Assembly (NCBI GenBank): GCA_011048645.1
Contig: DSDR01000207.1
Coordinates: forward strand, 1 to 6,057
Direction: 5' to 3'
Length of the DNA stretch: 6,057 bases
Source: Phycisphaerales bacterium
Lineage (GTDB): Bacteria > Planctomycetota > Phycisphaerae > Sedimentisphaerales > Anaerohalosphaeraceae
Part shown: piece by piece, positions 1 to 5,492 of the stretch
Numbering within the stretch: the stretch's first letter is position 1
How the letters are laid out: every line of letters begins with the position of its first letter
Position numbers and translations under genes: made by a program
The notes under the pieces: generated by a model
Told to the model about the DNA's origin: nothing
The model's input: only the letters and a program-made list of their open reading frames with translations
Databases searched by the model: none

Positions 1-128
1 CCCATTCTACACGCACAACCCGCGATTCAGAGCCTTCCTATGCCTAAAAAAACCGATTGCCGAAGGCAAGAAAAGTAGCTTAACCGGAAAGGCACTTTGT
101 CCAATTCCCGCTGAACCAATACACGATC

Positions 129-869
129 ATGGCGAAGAAGAAAAGCAAAGTGAAAAGTGCGGCGGTGCGGCCGGCGGAAACGACGATTGAGGCGGTGTTT
201 GAGGAGTTTCTGGCCGAGCAGCGCAAGCGGCTCAAGCCGGCGACGGTACGCAAGTATGAGGCGGTTATCGATTTGTTCGGCCACTCGTTGAATGGCTATG
301 CGTATCAAAATCTCAACACGCAGGAAAGCGCATTGTTTGAGAAGCTTTACAACGCCAAGGGCAAGGCGCAGCGTGAGTTCTGTCAAATCTTCGGTCCGGA
401 GAAGATTCCCGAAAATGTCAGCGAATTTCTCAATTACTTCATGATCCGCAAGGTCATGTGCGGCAAAGAGTTGAAAAAGACCGCCGGGACGGTGACAAAA
501 AAGCTGAGTCAATGGCTGCTGGAAAAAGGGTATATCACGCCGGATAGCGCCGCCGATATGGCCGATAGCGGGGCCGCAGCGGTCGATGAACTGCCCGCGG
601 CCGAAGAGTTTCTGGAGTTGCTCGAGGATCACATTGATCAAACGGTCGATGCGTTTGCGTGTGAAGATGTGATCGAAGATCATTTCTCGATTGATCTGGT
701 CGCTCCGGGAAAACTGCGGATCAGCGGTATGATGGCAGATGCCGGTGTGACCATCACGGTACCCAGACACGTCAGCGAGGCTTGCCGGGCGGGGTGGACT
801 TTTTCCGGAGCCATCGGCAAAGCCGGGCGACGCTGGATGATTCTTGAAGTGTGGAATGTGTATCCATAA
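129..869 (+). CDS. Conserved protein of unknown function with SAM-like (integrase core-binding type) helical region
   Basis: 246 residues. The N-terminus is very basic (MAKKKSKVK). Residues about 19-60 (FLAEQRKRLKPATVRKYEAV and following) resemble the SAM-like core-binding domain of tyrosine recombinases, where K/R-x-x-T-x-R-x-Y packs onto DNA. The helical region continues to about 136, ending TVTKKLSQWLLEKGYI. An acidic stretch (about 139-187) follows, then a small beta-rich domain (188-246) ending in the aromatic run WNVYP. No recombinase catalytic R...HxxR...Y set is present, and the protein is too short for a full integrase, so it is not a recombinase by itself. Nucleic-acid binding is an inference from the helical region and charge. 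The ATG at 129 has no clear Shine-Dalgarno sequence. An in-frame stop lies at 87-89 and no better start lies between, so this start is favoured. It is separated by 110 bp from the next gene and shows no functional link to it. That it is a real gene is fairly sure; its role is unknown. Confidence 0.85.
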   Translation: MAKKKSKVKSAAVRPAETTIEAVFEEFLAEQRKRLKPATVRKYEAVIDLFGHSLNGYAYQNLNTQESALFEKLYNAKGKAQREFCQIFGPEKIPENVSEFLNYFMIRKVMCGKELKKTAGTVTKKLSQWLLEKGYITPDSAADMADSGAAAVDELPAAEEFLELLEDHIDQTVDAFACEDVIEDHFSIDLVAPGKLRISGMMADAGVTITVPRHVSEACRAGWTFSGAIGKAGRRWMILEVWNVYP

Positions 870-966
870 AATGAAGGGTACCCTGCATCGGTGATGATGT
901 ACAGAAGGGCTGCCATTGAGAAACGTCGGAAGGTCATCGTTTTTTTCAAAACGTTTTTTAATGATT

Positions 967-974
967 AAGGGAGG
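967..974 (+). promoter_or_regulatory. Strong ribosome binding site of the beta-propeller gene
   Basis: AAGGGAGG lies 5 bases before the ATG at 980 and matches the anti-Shine-Dalgarno sequence closely. It fixes the start of the gene and places a typical signal peptide directly at the N-terminus. It is the strongest ribosome binding site in the window. Confidence 0.8.
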
Positions 975-979
975 CAACA

Positions 980-2374
980 ATGAAACAGGTAACGGTGTTT
1001 TGTGTGGTGGTCGTTATGTGGATGGTCAGCGGCGCATCAGCCAACGTGGAGGTTTTTGAGATTTGCACAGGCTCTGCCAAACAGCAGAATCCGTCTCTTG
1101 ACGGGCGTTATACCGTCTGGCAGGACGACCGCAGCGGCGCGACCAACCAGGACATCTATGCTTATGATTTGCAGACCGAGCATGAGTTTGCGGTGTGCAC
1201 AGCGCCGGGACGCCAGCGTTACCCGTCTATCAGCGGCGATCTGATCGTTTGGCAGGACGACCGCAACGGCAAATGGGACATATACGGCTACGATCTGTCC
1301 GTCGAGCAGCCGCAGGACAGGGAGTTTGTCATCAGCGAACACCCGCACAATCAGGAGTATCCGGCCGTCAGCGGCCGCTTTGTGATCTGGGGCGACCGTC
1401 GCAACGGCACGCTCGATCTGTATGGGTATGATCTGATGGATCAGGTGGAATTTGAGATTGCCTCGCATCCGACGGTTTCGCTGATGCAGCCGGACATCGA
1501 CGGCGATTGGGTGGTCTGGTACGACGATCGCTCCGGACTCTATCAAGTTTACGCCTGCCGACTGGAGTTTCCGATTCCGGACGGCGGCTTTGAGGTCCTT
1601 CACGTGTCCCCATCAGACAATGCCCAGGGCTTCCCGTCGGTCAGCGGTGATCGTGTTGTCTGGCATCAGCAAAACAGCGTTGGCGGATATGATATTGCTG
1701 GTTGCAATCTTCAAACGGGTGAATCCTTTACGGTTTTTGAGGGCGGCGACGGGCGCTATCCGTCCGTCAGCGGCACAACGGTCGTCTGGGAGGATTATCG
1801 CAACGGCAAAGACCGAACGGATATTTTCGGGCGCGATCTGGCCAGCGGCGGCGTCTTTGAAATCAGCGCGACCGTGGCCAAACAGGCCCGCCCCGTCATC
1901 GACGGCCAAACGATCATCTGGCAACACAACGAGGATCTGTGGGCGGCGTATCTGCTTGAGCCGACAGTACTTACGGTGATTTGGCCCGACGGCGGACAGA
2001 TGCTGTTAGCCGGCAGCGAACAGGACATCCTCTGGCAGACCGAAGGCCCGGCTTTAGAGCAGGTCAAGCTCGAATTTTCAGCGGACGACGGAACCAATTG
2101 GCACGTGATCGAGCCGAATGTGCCGGATACCGGGGCGTATGTGTGGCAGATACCGGAGGTGGATTCGCCGGTTTGCCGGGTGCGGGTCGGCGATGTCGGC
2201 GGCAGCGGCGCAATAGGTGTTTCCGCATCGGTATTTACGGTTTTTCAGTGCGATCCGGCGTTGACGGCGGACTTAAACGGCGATTGCAGGGTTGATATCG
2301 CGGATTTTGCGATGTTTGCGGAGCAATGGACCCAGTGCGGCAATCGGTATGATCCGGATTGGTGTTGGCAGTGA
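980..2374 (+). CDS. Exported seven-repeat TolB-like beta-propeller protein with Ig-like domain and dockerin-like C-terminus
   Basis: 464 residues. Residues 1-21 form a signal peptide: short basic start, a VVVVMWMV core, and cleavage probably after ASA. Seven repeats follow, with the pattern YPSxSGDxVVWxDDRNGxxDIYGYDL and invariant Trp at 47, 91, 137, 180, 228, 270 and 314, spaced 42-48 residues. This is the repeat length and count of a seven-bladed propeller of the TolB/WD40-like type. Residues about 329-422 resemble a beta-sandwich seen in many exported bacterial proteins (IxWP-DGG, LEFSADDGTNWHVI, GAYVWQIP). The tail (424-464) has one dockerin-like loop with D431, N433, D435, D439 and D442, followed by DFAMFAEQW, with cysteines at 424, 436, 453 and 462. 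A true cohesin-binding dockerin has two such segments. The protein probably acts outside the cytoplasm, in binding or surface attachment; no catalytic residues are evident and the ligand is unknown. The strong ribosome binding site at 967-974 supports the start. Confidence 0.9.
   Translation: MKQVTVFCVVVVMWMVSGASANVEVFEICTGSAKQQNPSLDGRYTVWQDDRSGATNQDIYAYDLQTEHEFAVCTAPGRQRYPSISGDLIVWQDDRNGKWDIYGYDLSVEQPQDREFVISEHPHNQEYPAVSGRFVIWGDRRNGTLDLYGYDLMDQVEFEIASHPTVSLMQPDIDGDWVVWYDDRSGLYQVYACRLEFPIPDGGFEVLHVSPSDNAQGFPSVSGDRVVWHQQNSVGGYDIAGCNLQTGESFTVFEGGDGRYPSVSGTTVVWEDYRNGKDRTDIFGRDLASGGVFEISATVAKQARPVIDGQTIIWQHNEDLWAAYLLEPTVLTVIWPDGGQMLLAGSEQDILWQTEGPALEQVKLEFSADDGTNWHVIEPNVPDTGAYVWQIPEVDSPVCRVRVGDVGGSGAIGVSASVFTVFQCDPALTADLNGDCRVDIADFAMFAEQWTQCGNRYDPDWCWQ
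1091..1921 (+). repeat. Seven tandem propeller-blade repeats within the CDS
   Basis: Seven units of about 130-145 bp encode the P-S-x-S-G-x-x-V-x-W-x-D-D-R-x-G core of each blade. Some are still alike at DNA level. The blade 1 core at 1118-1138 and blade 2 core at 1250-1270 match at 20 of 21 bases. The Y-P-x-V-S-G segments at 1358-1375 and 1757-1774 match at 17 of 18. This indicates expansion by internal duplication. Blades 4, 5 and 7 are more diverged: blade 5 has HQQNSVGG and blade 7 has QHNE in place of the DDRNG turn. Confidence 0.8.
2272..2371 (+). other. Dockerin-like calcium-loop C-terminal segment (protein region)
   Basis: Residues 431-464 of the propeller protein read D-L-N-G-D-C-R-V-D-I-A-D-F followed by AMFAEQW and a short Cys/Trp-rich end. 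The spacing of Asp/Asn side chains fits one EF-hand-like calcium loop. Only one copy is present, whereas classical type I dockerins have two. Similar single-segment ends are common on exported planctomycete proteins (from memory), where they may serve as a sorting or attachment tag rather than for cellulosome assembly; that role is inference. Confidence 0.65.
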
Positions 2375-2492
2375 CAGCAACAGAGACGGTTTAAGTATTG
2401 AATTGGCGTCAACAGCAGCCTTTTTTCCAAAATGAACCCATTGGATGCCATTTTTAGTAAAAATTAGTGAGTTTCCAAGTAACGGTTCTGTC

Positions 2493-2496
2493 AGGA
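2493..2496 (+). promoter_or_regulatory. Ribosome binding site deciding the start of the DUF6807 gene
   Basis: AGGA lies 5 bases before the ATG at 2502. The upstream in-frame ATG at 2445 has only GG directly abutting it and no usable Shine-Dalgarno sequence. It would also add 19 polar residues ahead of the hydrophobic segment. The site is short, so it is moderate evidence for the downstream start. Confidence 0.45.
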
Positions 2497-2501
2497 CCAC
2501 A

Positions 2502-3482
2502 ATGATTTATCTCATACTGAGTCTGGTGTTCTCTGCAACGGGAATATGGATGGTATTTTCGACCCAAACGGCCTCACAGGGCGAACAGGCCGTGCTTGAG
2601 CGGTTTGAAAGTATCGTTGCGGCCGAGGATGTGCGGCCGGCGGAGGTCTGTTTTTCGCTCAAAGAAGACCCCAATCAAGTGGTTGTCCTGCTGGACGGTC
2701 GGCCTGTGGCGGCTTATTGCTATGCCCCGGAACTGGCCAAGCCGTATATTGCGCCGCTGTGTTTGCCGTCGGGGCGGGCATTGACGCGACCTGTTGACGG
2801 GTCGGTGTCGGTCGATCATCCGCATCATCAGGGGTTATTTTTTGCCTACGGCGATGTGAACGGAGTGGATTTTTGGGGTAATCGGGGGACGTTGCCGCAG
2901 ATTCGCCACGTCGATTTTGTAGCTCGGGGCGTTGATGATGCGGGGCGGTCGGCGACGCTGGAGGCGGTGCTGCATTGGGTGGACCGACGGGGCGTGACGC
3001 TGCTGGAAGAACGACGAAAAATGCGTTTTTTTGGGGTTCAAGACGGGTTTTTCATCGATTTTGAGAGTCGACTGGAGGCGGTCGAGGCGGTGCGATTCGG
3101 CGATACCAAAGAGGGGATGTTTGCGCTGCGGCTGGCCGATGATTTGCGGGAAAAAGGCGGGCGGGGACGGTTTTACAGTGCATCCGGAAAGCGCGGCGCG
3201 GCGGCGGTTTGGGGGACGCGGGATTCGTGGGTGTGTCTGGCGGCCGGCGAAGGACAAGGGGCGGTTCTGGTGGGTATCAAGCCGCTTGGCAACAGTTTAG
3301 GCCGTCCGTTTTTTTGGCATGTGCGTGATTATGGGCTGTTTTCCGTGAATCCGCTGGGGTGGGCGGCGTTCGGGGCGGATCGAGATGATTCGGATGGGTT
3401 TGATCGTGATATTTGGTTACCTGCCGGAAATGCGCTGAAAACGGGGTTTCGGGTGGTGATTTTAGAATTGAAAAATTGCTGA
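2502..3482 (+). CDS. DUF6807 ('PmoA'-type) family protein, exported or membrane-tethered
   Basis: 326 residues from the ATG at 2502; an in-frame ATG at 2445 would give 345. The N-terminus (MIYLILSLVFSATGIWMVFS) is a hydrophobic signal peptide or anchor without the usual basic residues; the longer start would supply Lys and Arg, so the start is not settled. The mature part has the family's hallmarks in order. PYIAPLCLPSG lies at 81-91. A histidine cluster DHPHHQGLFFAYGDVNGVDFW lies at 105-125, with H106, H108 and H109. WHVRDYGLFSVNPLGW lies near the C-terminus, with H273, R275, D276, Y277 and N283. The family (Pfam PF14100) carried the label 'methane oxygenase PmoA', but it is unrelated to the membrane subunit of particulate methane monooxygenase. 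Members are frequent in Planctomycetes and Verrucomicrobia beside sugar-processing genes. The clustered His/Asp residues could form a metal or sugar site. The reaction is unknown. It lies 127 bp after the propeller gene. Confidence 0.88.
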   Translation: MIYLILSLVFSATGIWMVFSTQTASQGEQAVLERFESIVAAEDVRPAEVCFSLKEDPNQVVVLLDGRPVAAYCYAPELAKPYIAPLCLPSGRALTRPVDGSVSVDHPHHQGLFFAYGDVNGVDFWGNRGTLPQIRHVDFVARGVDDAGRSATLEAVLHWVDRRGVTLLEERRKMRFFGVQDGFFIDFESRLEAVEAVRFGDTKEGMFALRLADDLREKGGRGRFYSASGKRGAAAVWGTRDSWVCLAAGEGQGAVLVGIKPLGNSLGRPFFWHVRDYGLFSVNPLGWAAFGADRDDSDGFDRDIWLPAGNALKTGFRVVILELKNC

Positions 3483-3503
3483 AAATTTGTCAAAACGCGG
3501 CAA

Positions 3504-3519
3504 AAAATATAAATATTTT
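3504..3519. repeat. Short AT-rich inverted repeat in the intergenic region
   Basis: AAAATAT and ATATTTT face each other across two A bases, in the 95-bp gap between the DUF6807 gene and the barrel-protein gene. The arms contain no G or C, so as RNA the hairpin would be weak and a poor terminator. It lies 26 bases before a TATAAT box and could instead be a curved or UP-element-like promoter region or a protein-binding site. This rests on pattern alone. Confidence 0.3.
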
Positions 3520-3545
3520 GTATGTTTTAGAGGTGGGGTTGGCGG

Positions 3546-3551
3546 TATAAT
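3546..3551 (+). promoter_or_regulatory. Putative promoter -10 box (TATAAT) for the barrel-protein gene
   Basis: A perfect TATAAT lies 26 bases before the ATG at 3578, which would give a leader of roughly 20 bases containing the GGGAGA ribosome binding site. No good -35 hexamer lies at 16-18 bases: TGTTTT (3523-3528) is poor and TTGTAT (3518-3523) is 22 bases away. The AT-rich dyad upstream could compensate. The sequence around it (GGTATAATC) recurs as GGTACAATC before the next gene. Confidence 0.45.
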
Positions 3552-3564
3552 CAGTCTGGATATT

Positions 3565-3570
3565 GGGAGA
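3565..3570 (+). promoter_or_regulatory. Ribosome binding site of the barrel-protein gene
   Basis: GGGAGA ends 7 bases before the ATG at 3578. An in-frame TTG at 3563 would give five extra residues, but it would place this site inside the coding sequence and lacks its own. The ATG is therefore the better start. Confidence 0.65.
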
Positions 3571-3577
3571 TAAGACA

Positions 3578-5419
3578 ATGACTCGCTATCAGATATTCAA
3601 TATCGCGGCAGTCTCTTTTATGCTCGTTTTTGCCGGGGGCGTGGCGATGGTGGTTTGCTGGCCGGAGGCGCCGTCGGCTGCTGCGGCGGCGGATTCGTCG
3701 GCCGCGGCCGGGGCTGATACGCCGCGGGCGAGCGGCGATTCGGCGCAGGCCGTCTCGGCCGCGAGGCCGGAGCACAAGGCCGTCGAGGGAGCGTCGTTGT
3801 CTGCGGAGGCGGGGGGGGCTGAATGGCGCGATATTTTGGATAAGATTACTCTTTTGGATACACCATCTTCGTCGCCGACTTCTTCTGCGCCTGTCAATCC
3901 GGTTGCGTCCGGTCATGTCGCGGCCGGGGCGGTTTCGTCGGAGTCGCTGCTGTCGGGGGCATCGGCCTCATCGGCAGGCGATTCGACGGGGTCGGCTTCG
4001 GCTTCGGGCGGGTCGTCGGGACAAGGGGGCGCGTCCGGGGATTCCGGCGATGCCGGCGGGACGGCTTCGACGCCGAGCAGCGGTTCATCGGGCGGTTCGG
4101 GGATGAGTCCGGGCAGAGCCAGGCCGGACGCTCCTGTTGAGGAAAGAGGACTCATTGAATCAGTTTATACAAGCAACGGGGCTTTTCTGGTTGAGACGAC
4201 CGGTTCGCGATTTGAATATGCGCCGGGTGAATTAAAAATTTATCAAGGATTGAACTTCCAGGATAAAGCGCTTCTTGGCACGCTGACTTTTGAAAGCAAC
4301 TTGCCTTTTTACAAGGTTTCTCACGATACGGAACGTGCCATTTTTCAGTCCGCCGGAAATACAATTACCGTGCGCGGCGATTCTCTACTGACGCTTGATT
4401 TTAGTTCAACGTATAATCACACCTTTGAAACAGCGTTTGCCGTACAGCATTCTCTGAAACAGAGTCATACGGTGCTGCTGGCGGGGCTGCATGGTCGATT
4501 TGAGTTGGGTTCAAGTATAATTTCAAATCTGAAGTTTGATCTTAACGGTTCACAGTCCCTGAAACTGAATTTTAAGGGTTCGGTTACGATTAAGCCGCTT
4601 GATCGACCTATGATTTTTTGGACTCACAATATTTATACGGATTCTCCGGAGGCTCTGGAGACGGCACTGTCATCGGGTTTGGTGACGCATGTAATTATGA
4701 AACGTCTGCATCCTTATGATTGTGTGCTTCATCAATACGCCAAGGCGGAACCGATGCTGCCCCACGCAGTTAGTCTGTGCCGTCAGTACGAGGTTCCCGT
4801 CGTGTTGGCGCGAAATTTGTGGCCTTCGTGGCGGACGCGCGATACCCGCGAAAGCACTTTGTATCGTTCGGATTATTATATTCAGCAGATTGAGCAGTTG
4901 CGGGCTGAGGCCGAGGCCCTTGAGGTGGGTTTTATCGCTCTTGACACGGAGCCTTACGGAGATTCGCCGTTGAAAGCGGTGATCAAGGAACAGCGAAATT
5001 TTTCCCGTCGGGATTTGGACATTTTGAATTCGACGATTCAAACGGTCATTGCATCCATCGGCAAGATCGATTTTATTTTTCCGGCAGGGAGCAATTTATT
5101 GGATCATCCTTATAATCTGATGGCCCCCATGGGGCGGTACCGAATCAGTGAGCATACGTATTACGACGATGCGGCCATCCATCGTAATATCAAGTACCCT
5201 TATGAAATTGTCGGCGCCTATATCGACACGAGCAAGACGAATCCAACCCATTCGCATTTGCCGCTGTTTCTTGTTGATGAGATTCTTGATCGGGCCGAGC
5301 TTTGGATCGGTACGGACGGGCTTTTCCTGTGGAAGGAAAGTCGGGGACGCACGAATCATGCGCTAAATCTGGCTCAGCAGATGCGGCAGTGGACTCGGAA
5401 TAATCCGATTGCACCATAA
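3578..5419 (+). CDS. Membrane-anchored protein with Ala/Ser/Gly linker and putative glycoside-hydrolase-like barrel domain
   Basis: 613 residues from the ATG at 3578. Residues about 5-27 (IFNIAAVSFMLVFAGGVAMVVCW) form one membrane segment or uncleaved signal. Residues about 30-190 are a low-complexity Ala/Ser/Gly/Asp/Pro tract, likely an extended extracytoplasmic spacer. Residues 192-343 are predicted as mostly beta strands. From 344 on, eight strand-like segments alternate with helices: MIFWTHN, VTHVIMK, VPVVLARNLWPSW, VGFIALDTEPYG, IDFIFPAGSN, RISEHTYYDD, IVGAYIDTS, LWIGTDGLFLW. This is the layout of a (beta/alpha)8 barrel. Acidic residues sit at strand ends (D456, E458, E525, D530, D550, D580), with aromatics such as W415, W418 and W585, as in polysaccharide-acting hydrolases. 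I recognise no named family, so hydrolase activity is inference. It sits 73 bp before a putative glycan ligase/polymerase. Secreted glycosidases are known parts of several exopolysaccharide export systems, such as PslG in Psl and BcsZ in cellulose, and a similar trimming role is possible. Confidence 0.85.
   Translation: MTRYQIFNIAAVSFMLVFAGGVAMVVCWPEAPSAAAAADSSAAAGADTPRASGDSAQAVSAARPEHKAVEGASLSAEAGGAEWRDILDKITLLDTPSSSPTSSAPVNPVASGHVAAGAVSSESLLSGASASSAGDSTGSASASGGSSGQGGASGDSGDAGGTASTPSSGSSGGSGMSPGRARPDAPVEERGLIESVYTSNGAFLVETTGSRFEYAPGELKIYQGLNFQDKALLGTLTFESNLPFYKVSHDTERAIFQSAGNTITVRGDSLLTLDFSSTYNHTFETAFAVQHSLKQSHTVLLAGLHGRFELGSSIISNLKFDLNGSQSLKLNFKGSVTIKPLDRPMIFWTHNIYTDSPEALETALSSGLVTHVIMKRLHPYDCVLHQYAKAEPMLPHAVSLCRQYEVPVVLARNLWPSWRTRDTRESTLYRSDYYIQQIEQLRAEAEALEVGFIALDTEPYGDSPLKAVIKEQRNFSRRDLDILNSTIQTVIASIGKIDFIFPAGSNLLDHPYNLMAPMGRYRISEHTYYDDAAIHRNIKYPYEIVGAYIDTSKTNPTHSHLPLFLVDEILDRAELWIGTDGLFLWKESRGRTNHALNLAQQMRQWTRNNPIAP
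3668..4132 (+). repeat. Low-complexity GC-rich Ala/Ser/Gly linker-coding tract
   Basis: This stretch encodes about 155 residues made largely of Ala, Ser and Gly with scattered Asp, Thr and Pro. One ordered-looking island, EWRDILDKITLLD, occurs near residues 82-94. Base composition is clearly richer in G and C than the rest of the gene, and runs of GCG/TCG/GGC codons open long meaningless frames on both strands. It probably spans the space between membrane anchor and folded domains, and may be O-glycosylated. Such tracts vary in length between strains. Confidence 0.75.
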
Positions 5420-5438
5420 GGATACAGGATGGTACAAT
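5409..5438 (+). promoter_or_regulatory. Possible extended -10 promoter before the O-antigen-ligase-like gene
   Basis: TGGTACAAT (5430-5438) fits an extended -10 element (TG-n-TACAAT). TTGCAC at 5409-5414 lies 18 bases upstream as a weak -35. It overlaps the 3' end of the preceding gene and would start transcription about 45-50 bases before the ATG at 5493. It lies in an imperfect palindrome (GGATGGTACAATCC, 5427-5440) that could also be an operator. The gene may equally be co-transcribed with its upstream neighbour. Confidence 0.3.
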
Positions 5439-5492
5439 CCCATTTAGTGATAAGACAACCCTTACGGATTTGAAAAGAGAAGAGACGGGATT

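Noticed and set aside
1..128. Possible 3' end of an upstream gene, or a leader of gene 1
   Set aside because: The three forward frames hit stops at 45-47, 76-78 and 188-190 with no family-like sequence. A small hairpin (TTGCC-GAA-GGCAA, 57-69) is too short to call a terminator.
876..883. GGGTACCC perfect 8-bp palindrome in the 870-979 gap
   Set aside because: It is a single short palindrome with no second copy or promoter context; chance is sufficient.
918..946. Possible intrinsic terminator after the first gene (GAGAAACG paired with CGTTTTTT, then a T run)
   Set aside because: The stem is AT-rich with two G-T pairs and a 12-base loop, and the T run lies inside the stem rather than after it.
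27..980. Long minus-strand reading frame (317 codons) covering the whole first gene
   Set aside because: It is antisense to a gene with clear domain-like protein character. Its translation is rich in Arg, His, Pro and Leu without domain character, and it ends in no recognisable product. It is an expected by-product of the codon bias on the sense strand.
2375..2501. Promoter or terminator between the propeller and DUF6807 genes
   Set aside because: No convincing -35/-10 pair at proper spacing and no GC-rich hairpin followed by a T tract could be found.
3551..4155. Several overlapping frames on both strands across the Ala/Ser/Gly linker
   Set aside because: All translate to Arg/Pro-rich or Ala/Pro-rich low-complexity sequence, caused by the GC-rich repeat-like codons of the real gene.
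5125..5134. CCCCATGGGG palindrome
   Set aside because: It lies inside the barrel-domain coding sequence and is explained by the codons for Pro-Met-Gly.
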